A stretch of DNA of 64,000 bases from Spodoptera frugiperda (Eukaryota > Arthropoda > Insecta > Lepidoptera > Noctuidae). Where the stretch lies: assembly GCF_023101765.2 (NCBI RefSeq), contig NC_064236.1, positions 13,666,993 to 13,730,992 of the forward strand, read 5' to 3'. Made by a program: the position numbers and the translations under genes. Below the pieces are notes generated by a model, which had not been told where the DNA came from, made no database searches, and worked only from the letters and a program-made list of their open reading frames with translations. Positions 33,749-44,689 of the stretch are shown here, one piece after another (the stretch's first letter is position 1; every line of letters begins with the position of its first letter).

Positions 33749-34119
33749 CAGTGCTGGTTTTAGCCCTGGACGAGATTTCTTCGGCGCCACCTTTTTTTGA
33801 TGACGAGGGGAGACCTTCAAAAGGCGCCTAGATTTTCGAGCACGATCAATCCTCTCAAGATTCTGCTCAGCAGCCTCCTTTTGGGACATTACTTACAGTC
33901 TCATAAACTGAGGCCACTTCCCTCTAATTATCTGTTTCTGTTAGCAGTAGGCTATGCTAAGTCTCACCCGTTCTGGCAACCAACACCTGCCGCTCAGAAG
34001 CCCACGCTCGGCACTCTCCGAGCGTATGCTATCCATAATCCAAATTACCCTCACAGTGGTGGCTTTTCGTCCGGCGCCCCTGAGCGGTCGCCCAGCCTCC
34101 TCTTATCCTAACGCCACTG
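33749..34119. repeat. hAT-like non-autonomous element
   Basis: It begins CAGTGCTGGTTTTAGCCC and ends TAACGCCACTG. CAGTG/CACTG termini and the inner CCGGCGCCCCTGAGCGGTCG block match widely dispersed insect hAT-type repeats. A clear 8-bp duplication is not visible. The 104-codon ORF inside is a by-product. Confidence 0.5.
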
Positions 34120-34799
34120 CTGTATATAAGTATTTGGTAAAATCTGCAAACTGCTCTACTCTATTCCACATTAAACATTTTGATGAATTCGTGGCAGTTG
34201 CAGCATATATTCCTATAGTACGATAACATAATACATATATACCTTAAAGGATCCCCTTAATTTAGTTTATTTAATAATATAAAGTTTTAAGGTATTTTTA
34301 GTAAGAGTTTAAATCGATAAATTGGATACAACATGTGAAATAATGTAGTAACGTTCGATTTTTTGCTTCGGATTGTGTTGGTTGACTGTAAATATAGTTC
34401 AATATAATTATGTCAACATGATGTGTAGTCGCATTTGGAAGTCTTGTAACTCTTATTTTTTTAGCACTAAAATTAAATATCGACGTGTCCAAATGCCAAC
34501 TACACACAGTCATTTAGTGTAAAGTATAACTATTGTCTACTGTAATAAACAACTATCAGTGGAAAATAAAATAAATGTTAATGGAAGATTGGGGAGCAAA
34601 ACTAACTGTATACTAGACGGTGTTCTGAATAAGAATAAAAAATGTTGATATTTGATTGAAAAAAAAATGTTGATATATAAAAATGCCTTTAGATTTGTTC
34701 CTCAATGAAAATGGCCATTAAAAATTAAAGTACGATTTTTATTTCTGCACAAATTTAACAATAAATTATCTAATTAATTATCTATTAATTCAGCAATCA

Positions 34800-35060
34800 T
34801 TGCCGATAGTCGTATCTGCCAATGGCCTTATAGCCAAAAGCCTCGACCAACACCTGAGTAGGCTAAAGTTAGATGGTTGGATCAAGAGCCTGATGCAGAA
34901 GGCAGTACTTCTGGATACGGCACGTATTGTCCGGAAATTCCTCTCTCTTGAGCCCTGACTGCCGGTAGCTTGGATTTATCCCGTTACTGGTGGGCTACTG
35001 CTTTTTATATTTTTAAATGTTTTTTTTTAATCGAATATTTAAAAATGTATCAAGTAAAGT
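34800..35060 (+). pseudogene. 3' end of the same REL-endonuclease LINE family, second copy
   Basis: The + strand frame reads LPIVVSANGLIAKSLDQHLS, then KSLMQKAVLLDTARIVRKFL and SLEP with stop at 34956-34958. This matches the last 53 residues of the ORF at 12086-13708 with conservative changes. The 3' UTR also matches: a CCGGTAGCTTGGA block, then a (C/T)(G/T)CTACTGGT block, then TTTTTATATTTTTAAATG. It is strongly 5'-truncated and opposite in orientation to the first copy. Confidence 0.85.
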
Positions 35061-35213
35061 AAATAAATGAAAATTATTAATTATCTTAAAAGACTGGTTT
35101 CTCTATCTGAGCATATAGGGAACAAGATAAAAAAATGCCTACCTGCCAAGTAATGTTGAACAAAGTTAAACCTTGATTTGAAATATAAAAGTTAAACACA
35201 TACCATAGTGTAG

Positions 35214-36284
35214 CTAGAATGTGTTCATCGGCGGTATTATGACGGCTCCTATTGTCCTTTCTATTTTGCTTAGGAACACGTGCTTGTGTCCATTCCCTGC
35301 AATAGATCTTTGAGTAGAAAACTTGTATCGACCTACACCTGGCCATACGACTACTTTTTTATAGCCTGGGGGTCTATCATAAGAACTATTAAAACCATGT
35401 TTGTATTGTTTGAAAGTATAAGGCGGCGTGGTGATATAACGCGTGGGTCCAGGGTCCTGAGGGCGACGCGGGCACATCGCCAAGTCGATCAGGGTGTTTC
35501 GACCTCTGTAGGGCTTACTTCTATTGGTCTTGTTTAGTTTGCCAAAATTAGACGTCTTATATTTCTCCAAACTGCCTTTTAAGGCGATTGGCCAACTGGC
35601 TGCCGAACATTTGAGAGAAGTGTTAAAATGATTTTTAATCGTACTTTCGTCTCGTTTACCAGTAAATAAATCGTAGGGACCTCTAATTGAAATCACTTTC
35701 TTTGACTTTTGGTCGATAGAATCTTTGTCGATAATCGTGTAGCGGTTCGAGGCGAGGCACCATTTCGCTGTAGTGTCCTTAAACCTGCACGGCTCTTCTC
35801 TTTCAAATGTTGGTCGGCTGGAATGCGGTCCATATGGAGCTTTAAATGGAACCGATTTGTAATAGGCCCCAGGATCGGGAACGGCGTGTCTCAACATCGG
35901 TTTAAACCGAGGAGTCCTTCCAAAGCCAACGTTCATACAGGCTGGTTCATATTTGGGGACCTCATTAACTTCATGCCAAGCAGGCCCTAATAATGATCGG
36001 ATCCATCGTCGCTGTTCTAAGATTTTTTGGTTTCTGTAACCTAAGTTTTTCCCCCATTCTTCTAATTCGTTCTTATACCTCCAAGGATCTTTATCTATTT
36101 TGTGTTTGTGAGTAGCTTCGCATAATAAATGTATGGGAATTGGATGGTAGAGGCAGGGATCACATCCATCGGGATGTTTTGCGTATAGACCGCTGGGGTC
36201 TAAATTCGGATGGCCAGTTACTCGACCAAACCTTTCACACGTAGAGTTGAAACCTATTTTCTTTTTTGATTTAGTTACCACCAT
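35214..36284 (-). CDS. LEXM/CIMAP2-like ciliary microtubule-associated protein, single exon
   Basis: 356 codons with no intron, ATG in a good context (TAAAATGG) and stop TAG. Motifs placing it near LEXM (lymphocyte expansion molecule, CIMAP2) are: DPGAYY (137-142, STPG-repeat-like); SIRGPYDLFTGKRDES (199-214), matching the family's RGPYDxFxGxR block; MCPRRPQDPGP (270-280); PPGY; and PGVGRYKF (315-322), followed by FLSKIERTI. In vertebrates these proteins associate with ciliary/flagellar microtubules, so a sperm-tail role here is inference. It is rich in Pro, Lys, Arg and Tyr, with no signal peptide, membrane segment or zinc finger. A TTTCAG immediately upstream of the ATG could be the acceptor of a 5' UTR intron. 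No close poly(A) signal was seen. Both neighbours are transposon-filled spacers. Confidence 0.7.
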   Translation of the reverse strand: MVVTKSKKKIGFNSTCERFGRVTGHPNLDPSGLYAKHPDGCDPCLYHPIPIHLLCEATHKHKIDKDPWRYKNELEEWGKNLGYRNQKILEQRRWIRSLLGPAWHEVNEVPKYEPACMNVGFGRTPRFKPMLRHAVPDPGAYYKSVPFKAPYGPHSSRPTFEREEPCRFKDTTAKWCLASNRYTIIDKDSIDQKSKKVISIRGPYDLFTGKRDESTIKNHFNTSLKCSAASWPIALKGSLEKYKTSNFGKLNKTNRSKPYRGRNTLIDLAMCPRRPQDPGPTRYITTPPYTFKQYKHGFNSSYDRPPGYKKVVVWPGVGRYKFSTQRSIAGNGHKHVFLSKIERTIGAVIIPPMNTF

Positions 36285-37553
36285 TTTACTGAAATTTGTT
36301 TTAGGGTAGGTAGGTACCTAAATTGCTTTTACTACGATTAAATAAGTAGGTAAATGATTATAAAACTTAAGATAGATATTTCAAAAAACTGTTGATTTTT
36401 GTGAACTGTAAAATAACTATATAACGTCAAAATAACCTGTGATTGTTGACACAGATACCTACACAGGTTTCTATCTGTGTCCACTATACTTTTTATATAC
36501 ACGTACTTTTTGGTTTCTATTGTGATATGTTGTCATAATGACGTTTCTTATAGATACCTCATTTCTTATAGATCTACTCGATTTTTAACCAAACCAACAG
36601 ACCTTTTTCTATAATATGTACAGAGTTCGCTATGTATGAAAACCAAAGGGTAGGTAGATAGATTTTGTGTGGTCATAAACAGTTGCTGCGATTCCATTGA
36701 CTTGCACCATGACTCATTCCCAAAGCTTAGGTCAAAGCTCATTAAAGCTTTATGTGGTCCACAATAACCCTTTTTGTTCTACCTCTAAGTTAGTTTTTTT
36801 TTTCTTGTATTTTCATTATGTTTACGTACCTAGTATAGTTTATAAGTATTTGTCATTTTGTTACAAAATTAGATATAGTTACATAGTTTAAGATAGATTA
36901 CTAGAAATAAGTTTTGTTATGTGCATGTGGTGTTTACCTATAAGTGAGTGTTACACTGCTACTTATGTATTAAAAAAGCTTTATGTGTATTGTTAGTGTA
37001 AACAGTCGTTGGTGAACCAAATAAATAAATAAATAAATAAAAATAGGGTAGGTACACTAGTACAGGAAAGGAAGTTGGGTAACAAAACGGTAGGTGCCTA
37101 TCTATTATTATTAATTAATAATTTATTAAGCTTCTTATTATACGGGCATTTGGAAGATGGGAGCAGAGCCTGTGGGCGTTGATACCTGCCTTAGACCATT
37201 TAGATATCGGAATAATTTAAATATTTCTTTGCGCGATTATCTACTATACACAAACCTTCTCTTGCAAACAACAACAAAATGAAAAGAAAAACTGCGAAAT
37301 CGGTTCAGCTGTTCTTGAGATTTGCGCTTAGCTATCTTCCCAATCCCCGATTCCCTAATAATCCTAAAATTCCCAATCCCCAAAATGCACGCGACGCACT
37401 TTTAATAAATTAAATATAACAATAATCTTGTGTAGGAGATAGAGTCGTTTGCTTAGATCAATTCGAAAGATCGAAGTGAACTCGATCGCGGTCCGCCATA
37501 TCATCGGTCGTGAGAATAATCGATATCCACTTTGAAAGGACGAATTATATATA
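36285..37553. other. Upstream region of the LEXM-like gene; AT-rich intergenic
   Basis: No coding exon. There is an AATAAATAAATAAATAAATA simple tract near 37019-37040. The rest shows no structure I can name. Confidence 0.55.
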
Positions 37554-37993
37554 CTAGTGGTCGTCTAGTGGTCGAAATTAGACCTTATACGATTTAATTT
37601 ACAATACCACTTATCACTTAACATACGTTCAAGGATAATTTTTATTTAACGAATTGCTATTCGTTTTGTAAAATTCAAATTAATATATTCCGGCGCATCA
37701 TGAATAACCAAACCTCCTTCAATGAGAAACCTCTTTTCATATGAGACGTGAGAATATCATCACAATGTCTGTCAATTTTGACGTTTTGTCAAATACGATA
37801 CTATGCATGGTAGTGTGTGTAATGTTTTATTTATTGATTTAATGTACTTTATAAGCATTATTTTTGAAAAATATTAGCGTTCTGGACTTCTCCTACACAT
37901 ATACTATAAGTGTACCAAATTTTATGCTCCTACGTCCGCGCAATTTTCGTAAAAAGGGGTCGAAAGTTTTTGCATCACGTATTAATATATAGA
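37554..37993 (-). mobile_element. Complete non-autonomous Helitron, 440 bp
   Basis: On the - strand it starts A|TCTATATATTAATACG and ends CCACTAG|T. Both the 5' TC and 3' CTAG termini and the A/T insertion context are present. The inner segment TTTCGACCCCTTTTTACG is a common moth repeat. No Rep/helicase ORF. Confidence 0.65.
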
Positions 37994-37998
37994 TAGAT

Positions 37999-38928
37999 TT
38001 CTAACCCGTTAAGGCTGAGTACTACATGTAATTGTATCGACAAAAAAAAACCTATTCCTAAAACCATTTTTCGTCAAAATCAATCGTTTGAAAGGTAGAC
38101 GCTTCCAAAGTGGAAAAATGAGGTCTATCGAATGTGTCCTGCCCTCTAACTTTTAAAATAATTCAGTAAGAAAACTAAAAAAATATATGCTGCAGATTTT
38201 AATGGAAACTTTCAACGAAAATTGGTTTGAACCAGATATCATAATTAGTTTTTAAGAATTGATACATTTAAAAAAAACACTCTTAATTTTCCACTTTGGA
38301 AGCGTCTATCTTTCAAACGATTGATTTTGACGAAAAATGGTTTTAGGAACCATGACGTATTTTTAATGTCCTATCCATAGGCAACCATCACGGATAGGTT
38401 AGACAAAAAAAATTTTTTAAAGAGATGCAGTGACCGCGCGTTCTCCGCCCTCTATCTCGAAAACGGTTCACCGTATAAATAAAAAGTTTACACAAAAGTT
38501 GTAGAGAATTTTGTATACCACAATATTGCTATTGAATACAACTACCAAAAACCCATAGGAAATGAGATATTTCGAAAAAAACCGCAAAGAAACGATTTTT
38601 GGGCCCTTTGACCCTGAATTTTAAGGGTTGCTTAAACCCAAATTATGTAGGTTTTGAGACAAGTTTTAGGGGGTCAATATACAAGTATATACAAAATTAC
38701 AGCTGGGTATCTCGCATTCCGAGATTCTTAACTAATTTAGCCTTATTTGACTGGACTATTACTCTTATGTTTGATAAGAAAGAATTTTGATGAGAAAAAA
38801 AAATCTGAATTATTTTTACCGAAAAAATGCAATTTTTCAATATTTTCAATTGGGGTTTCAAACCCCCATATTATTTTTTTTGTCGATAAAGTTAGGTGTA
38901 GTACTCAGCCTTCCTTAACGGGTTAGAA
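37999..38928. repeat. 930-bp foldback/TIR element
   Basis: TTCTAACCCGTTAAGGCTGA at the left and its inverted counterpart ending AACGGGTTAGAA at the right form TIRs of about 50 bases. Inside, a second inverted pair of about 65 bases (roughly 38055-38128 and 38284-38352, containing CGCTTCCAAAGTGGAAAA and complement) makes a nested hairpin. No transposase is visible. Confidence 0.75.
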
Positions 38929-39728
38929 GTCCCACCCCTATCACATTGTATTGGCTTAAAATCACATTGGCTTAAATTACTGGCCAATTTTTTTTTATAA
39001 GAAACAATTAAAAAAGGAAAAAAATGTCAATTTTGTTGTCAAATAAATGACATAAAAATGATGAATTTCTTTTACAAAAAAAAAAAATACTTATTTTAAT
39101 GTGTTAACAAATATTATATTTATGTCACAACAAGTTCGGCTATGTCAATTGAACAACAGTGTTATATACACTTTCAATTATTAAATTTTTAGTTGCTTGT
39201 ATCATAATTCTGCTCACTCTTGCTATTACAATTTACTTTACACATTGGCAGAATAGTCGACATCGGCTCTAATTGCCACTAAAAAAATATCTTTATTATT
39301 TTACATTTTAAATACATTTAAATAGGGTAGGTGGTTAGTGCCTATATGTAAAAAAATTAAGGTATTTCGTACCTTCAATCATACCAAATGATATTAAATC
39401 AAATCAAATTATTAAATCAAAAAATGGCCCAAGGGTGTGCATTCGGCTTTGCTCATCAAACCGGTAAGTTTTACTAATTACTATAATAATTCGTTATAAT
39501 AATATTTTGTCATATACAGATGTTTGCCGTTTATAACTGTTTAAATGAACTCTTCTGTAGGAAGTTTATGTATAAAATGCTTTACAATCGGCTTTTTGGC
39601 GGGAGAAAGCAAACACACGCTCTATTTAATGTTATAAAGTCGGTTTCTTGAGACGGTGATAAGTATAAAAACCCACGTTAAGTACGCAAATTTATATATA
39701 ATTTATAAAAAAAAAAAAAATGTTAAAA

Positions 39729-40022
39729 TAAATAAATAGTTCTCAATGACCAACCAGTACCCTTAGTACGTGTTTGCTTTGCGTTTAACAATATCGAAAG
39801 CAGAGCGCGTTCGGCGCTGTGATTGGCCGGCTCGAATGAACTTACCAATCACAGCACCGAGCGCGCTCTCGTTTCGATGACGTTAAAAGTAAAGCACACT
39901 CGTACTAAGGGTAGGTACTGGTTGGTCATTGAGAACTATTTATTTATTTTCAATCACAGCGCCGAACGCGCTCTGCTTTCGATATTGTTAAACGCAAAAC
40001 AAACTCGTAGTAAGGGTACAAA
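39729..40022. repeat. Three-arm inverted/direct repeat (MITE hairpin plus partial copy)
   Basis: The arm AATAAATAGTTCTCAATGAC...CGCGTTCGGCGCTGTGATTGG (39729-39827) is followed by its inverted copy (39846-39950) and then by a third, direct partial copy of the second arm (39951-40022, CAATCACAGCGCCGAACGCG). The first two arms make a near-perfect hairpin of about 220 bp. The gap between the arms is about 18 bases. Confidence 0.75.
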
Positions 40023-40184
40023 AGTATTTGTCTACATTATAATAAATTGCATCAATCACCACTTTTACTCCCACACTAACACATTACACCTACAATATAT
40101 CAACATGATGTACACCAACAATTAAAATATAATTAAAAAGGTATACGTAGTTAGGACTGACTACATTAATATCTTTATATACAA

Positions 40185-40282
40185 TGTGATAGGGGTGAGA
40201 CTTCTAACCTGTTAAGGCTGAGTCCTACATCTAATTTTATCGACAAAAAAATAATATGGGGGGTTAAAACCCCAATTGAAAA
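40185..40282 (-). repeat. Inverted copy of the right end of the 38-kb foldback element
   Basis: CAATGTGATAGGGGTGAGAC then TTCTAACCTGTTAAGG...ACAAAAAAATAATATGG is the reverse complement, with few differences, of 38845-38955. The match includes sequence outside the element's own terminus (GTGATAGGGGTG). Confidence 0.7.
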
Positions 40283-40521
40283 TATATAAATATGTCACTG
40301 AACTTCTTTTAAACGACTGGACCGATTTTGATGAAATTTTTTGTGTGTGTTCAAGGGGATCTGATAATGGTTTAGATTCACAATTTTATCCGCTGGACAA
40401 TGTTTTTTAAAATAATTTTTAATTTATTAGTAGTTGTTGATTTTGGAATGTTTTACATTGGATCCGACAAATTTTCAAATTAAAGACGTGTAGACAGGAC
40501 AACGTCTGTCGGGTCCGCTAG
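40283..40521 (+). mobile_element. Helitron, 3' end intact
   Basis: The body GTCACTGAACTTCTTTTAAA then CGACTGGACCGATTTTGATG recurs inverted at 48835-48900. The 3' end shows a short hairpin (GACAG...CTGTC at 40493-40510) followed by GGGTCCGCTAG|T, the classical Helitron terminus. Confidence 0.6.
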
Positions 40522-41075
40522 TTATTATGTAAGAAATATTGATATTTTTTTATATACTAATTTCAGGTGTGCCAGTTCCCTAATGAGTTCAAGGCATGGG
40601 TGGAACTTGTTGGCGGAAAAAATCAATAGAAAGCGACATAGAATATTATAAAAAGAAAATTGTCTGCGATATACGTTTTACTACCCGGGATAGAAACCGC
40701 TATTCCCGGGTAAAAGTGGAAGCAGTACCAAACCTGGCATTTATTTTAAATCTTACCTGGTTAGTACCTATGTAATCTATAATATAAAAAAGTCGGGTTT
40801 TACTTCCTGGCGCTATAACTCCAGAACGCACGAAACGATTTTCATGTTTTTGCATTCATTGGAAAGGTTTTGGGCTCCGCGAGTTTTATAGCAAAGGAAA
40901 TTAAAAAAAATAAAAATAAAGGAAAAGCAGGGAATCAGGGAAAATCATTGTTGGCGAAACGGAGTTCGCTGGGTTTGTTACTTGAAATCATCAATTATAA
41001 TACCAATCCTTTGATCGCCCAAAGATTATGATGTAGAGGAGGATGTTTACCTATACCTATATAGGCTATATATAC

Positions 41076-42120
41076 AAAGGAGATTGTCCAAAGCTGGCCA
41101 TTTTTCAACAGGCTGCTCAACAAAAATGTAATTTACCAATAATTTTAATATATAAAGGCGATTGACCAACGTATATGGGACTTTGGCTATTTTTAAACAA
41201 GCACTTCAGCTAATAATATATGTTTGATTTATTAGTTCATATCAGTAAGAATGAAGATACAAACTTAGTTTTGTATCAAGATTTATATTTAGATATTTTT
41301 TTACATTTTATTGAAAGTGGTTATGCATGAAATAAAACATTTTTTTCTATTAAAATGCATTATTAATCCGATTCATGTGTAATTAAAATATGGTCAAGGA
41401 ACTCGGCAGGTGGTTTAATAATTTTCTCTTGCCCAGCTCCAAAACCAAATAATATGTAGTCATTATATGTGCACAGCAACCTACTATTCTACGACCCAGC
41501 ATGCAGTTGCAGCAATATTGTTTTATGGCTGCCCTCCCTTCAGTGTTATTTTCATCTATACTAATATTATAAAGCTGAAGAGTTTGTTTGTTTGTTTGAA
41601 CGCGCTAATCTCCAGAACCGCTGGTCCGATTTGAATAATTCTTTTTGTATTGAATAGTGTATTTATCGAGGAAGGCTCTAAGCTATAAAACATCACGCTA
41701 TGACCAATAGGAGCCAAGCAGAGCGGGTGAAACCGCGCGGAAGTAGCTAGTATATAATATATATATATACAAAATATGTTTTCCTACTAATGTGTCTACT
41801 TTGAGTACTTTGTATTTTCCCACGCAATAAACTGCTGTTGCAACACTCACAATGCAAAAGAACAAAGCGAATAATATCTGTCATTTTGACGAAAAACACA
41901 AAAGATTGACAGCAGATTGGCAGCACTGAAGTCAAATTCAAAGCCAACTGACTTGGTTTTATCATAACAAATACCAAAAAAAAAACAGGTTTTTTATAAT
42001 GCTAATTTGTACAAAGTTATTAGCATCTGACATTTACTAAAATATAAATAAAATTATAGGTAAATTACATTTTTGATTAGCAGCCTGTTTAAAAATAGCC
42101 AGCTTTGGACAATCTCCTTT
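41076..42120. repeat. 1.05-kb TIR element carrying a nested Helitron
   Basis: AAAGGAGATTGTCCAAAGCT at the left is matched by AGCTTTGGACAATCTCCTTT at the right. The inverted arms extend about 75 bases. A third partial copy of the arm lies at 41154-41210. No transposase. Confidence 0.75.
41555..41750 (+). mobile_element. Complete 196-bp non-autonomous Helitron
   Basis: It starts TCTATACTAATATTATAAAG directly after an A and ends CCGCGCGGAAGTAGCTAG directly before a T, with a short CCGCGCGG palindrome near the end. Both ends and the A|T target are intact. It is nested in the TIR element at 41076-42120. Confidence 0.75.
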
Positions 42121-42159
42121 ACTAATTATTTTTATTTTTTTTCCTAGAGGTACATACGA

Positions 42160-43370
42160 GCAGGAGGTGTCAAGAGAAGAAAGGACTATCATTTCAGTTA
42201 AGACAGAAATGACACTGCAACTAATAAAGAATAGGTATTTAAAAATGCTGCTAAACGTGAGGCTGCTAGGGTTCAATTTAGCAATGATGTGGTTGCTGCG
42301 TACTTTACAGAGGTTGTCACAAATCACAGCCTTGCAGAGTAAACATCCTACCTCGGCTGATGACCTCACTTTTCCTAACCCACCAAACCCTCAGCTCCAT
42401 ACCCTCTGTATCACTGCCCAGAAGGTTCGCGGGGCCATCAACTCCTTTCAAAATGGTTCTGCCGGCGGCCTCGACGGCTTGACACATCAACATCTAAAGT
42501 ATAATTAACGTGTTCGAGGGCCGGGGAAGCTGGTCAGTCCCTTTTGAAGGAGTGGATGGCCCTAATCAATTTAATGCTCTCCAGCAATGTGAACGAATCC
42601 GTCATCGATGTGTTTAAAGGGGCTAACCTATGTGTCCTCCGTAAGAAGGATGGTGGTATTCGTCCCATTGCGTTGAGGTTCCACCTCGTAGGGATATCGC
42701 AGCCAAAATTTGCTGCGCCTGTTACAATGAGTCGTTGGCCAGCAAATTCCAGCCCTCACAATTAGGCTTTGGTTCCAAAGGGGGCTGCGAGGCTGCGGTA
42801 CATGCTTTCTACCTTTCTAAATAGCAATCAAGGTGACAAAAAAACCCTCTAAAATTTACAGTTTTCTTTGGCAATGTTATCGAAACTCTTCTAAATTATC
42901 CTATAAGGATAATTTATTAGAATCCGTCGGTTGTCAACAAGGAGACCCTCTTGGCGCTACCAGTAGCAGTTTTGCCATAAACCCTATTATTAGGGAACTT
43001 AATTCCTAAGTTTAGGTATGATATTTATACGACGGAACTCTAGGAGGTGACGTCAACATTGTTTTAAAAGATTTCATAAAAGAAAGGCTGAGTTCCATTG
43101 GCCTTGACCTAAAATTATCTAAATGTGAAATGAGAGTCAGGTACGTATCCTGACCCTACTCTACTGACCGACTGACGTCTTTAGCAAAATTTTACGAAAT
43201 AGCTCCAAATATCAAAATTACTAAGACGTTCTACGTGGAGGACTAAGGGGGAGGCCTTTGTCCAGCAGTCGACATACGCGGCTGATGATGATCAAAATTA
43301 CTGATAAAGATTCACTTCACCTCCTAGTTTCACCAATATTCAATGAAAGTTTACAGAACTTTTAATTTAT
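42160..43370 (+). pseudogene. Decayed non-LTR reverse transcriptase
   Basis: Pieces in several frames follow the order of a retroelement RT: AAKREAARVQFSNDVVAAYF; NSFQNGSAGGLDGLTHQHLK; FKGANLCVLRKKDGGIRPIA; VGCQQGDPLGATSSSFAINP; an YxDD box degraded to LYDGTLGGDV; SSIGLDLKLSKCEM; and NIKITDKDSLHLLVSPIF. Stops and frameshifts are frequent, and one of the catalytic aspartates is lost. It belongs to a different family from the REL LINE at 12-14 kb. Confidence 0.75.
43223..43290 (+). mobile_element. 68-bp RTE-tail insertion with 12-bp target duplication
   Basis: The insert contains GGAGGCCTTTGTCCAGCAGT and the 3' GCTGATGATG microsatellite-like end typical of RTE tails. It is flanked on both sides by ATCAAAATTACT (43211-43222 and 43291-43302). 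Removing it restores the surrounding decayed RT reading frame. Confidence 0.8.
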
Positions 43371-43562
43371 TTTTTTATTTTTCTTTGTTTTTAGTTTTAT
43401 GTTATAGTAAGTTGTACATATTGTTTATATATAGTAGTTTTACATATGTAGTGTAAATATTTTAATTATAAATAAATAGTCGTTTAATGCTATAATGAAT
43501 GCTGTAACAGGAGGAATTTTAATTTTAAAACTTTTAGTGCGATGTTTTCACACCAACAATAA

Positions 43563-43715
43563 ACATCAAATAAAATTGAGTACGAAATTAGTGAAGAAGG
43601 TTTAATTGATTATTCTAAACAGCCTGACTCGGGACATAGAAATTATTTCTGCGGTTGGTTCATAACTAAGTGTCTGGAAAACGGTGTAAAACATGAAGAT
43701 ATTTTAATCATCTAG
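43563..43715 (+). pseudogene. Unidentified decayed coding fragment
   Basis: About 50 open codons read KIEYEISEEGLIDYSKQPDS, then GHRNYFCGWFITKCLENGVK. The composition looks protein-like, but I cannot place the family. A transposase remnant is possible. Confidence 0.25.
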
Positions 43716-44279
43716 ATATTATCAGGAAAATAGCAATAAAAGTTTTATTAAGGGTTGAGAGCTGGTTTATAATAAAAATAATTTTCGCGGAATCGAAAAT
43801 TTTGCACATACCCAATGATGCTAAATATAATATTCACAAGACTGGATAGTTTTATGCATTGTTGGTGTCAATCAATCGCATTTTGTGTCACATGATATGT
43901 AATGGAAAAGACAAACAATAAAAACATTGTCGCTCCAAGTCCATGTAAAATAAAATTAACTCAGTACTTACTATTCCCCTAGAGGCAATGGAATGAATCG
44001 TTTTGCAGAAAAGAGATCCAAAATCTTTTGAGCTTGTTACTCTGATGCGGAACGAGTCATCTGTTGGTTATGAGCGAAGCGTCATGTCGGCAATGGCAAC
44101 TTAAGCACTTTGATGGACGACACCACGTTCTGCGCTGCAATTTGTCTCTGAATTGGAGCTCCTACACAATTACAATAAATGTATCAATTATTATTTTGTT
44201 GTATTTTTTAACCCATCACTTGTTATATTTTAACCCGTATTTTTTAACCCATAACTTGTTAGCATACATTTAGGTTGGG

Positions 44280-44652
44280 CTCGCTGTGGAGTGGCTTGAA
44301 AGACGCCACGGCGTCCTCACCTACCGCCTGACGCAGGTTCTTACCGGACATGGGAGTTTCGGTAGGTTCCTGTTTCTGATTGGGCGGGAGGAAACGCCCG
44401 GGTGTCATCACTGCGAGGACCGCCCGGAGGATACGATAGCATACGGTCGCGGTGTGCCCTACGTGGGCTCAGCACCGCCGTGTCGTAAGGGATGTGGTCG
44501 GCGACGGTGACCTCTCGCGTCCGGCATTGGTACAAGCCATGGTGCGGAGCGAGGGCGACTGGGACGCCGTCTCCTCCTTCTGCGAAGCAGTCATGCTAGC
44601 TAAGGAGGAGGCGGGGCGCGTGAGAGAACAAACCTACAATACACGCCGCTAG
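44280..44652 (+). pseudogene. C-terminal end of an R1-like LINE ORF2
   Basis: VEWLERRHGVLTYRLTQVLT, GHGSFGRFLFLIGRE and CHHC are followed, after a frameshift near 44440-44450, by CPTWAQHRRVVRDVVGDGDL, FCEAVMLAKEEAGRVRE and a stop. This is the C-terminal zinc-knuckle (CxxC...HxxxxC) and tail pattern of R1-clade non-LTR elements. It is GC-rich compared with its surroundings. Confidence 0.7.
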
Positions 44653-44689
44653 CTCAAGTCCAGCCAGAGGCGAGGTACTCGAGACCAAC

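Noticed and set aside
33797..34111. 104-codon + strand ORF resembling a small protein
   Set aside because: It lies wholly within a hAT-like repeat with CAGTG/CACTG ends and has no conserved motif.
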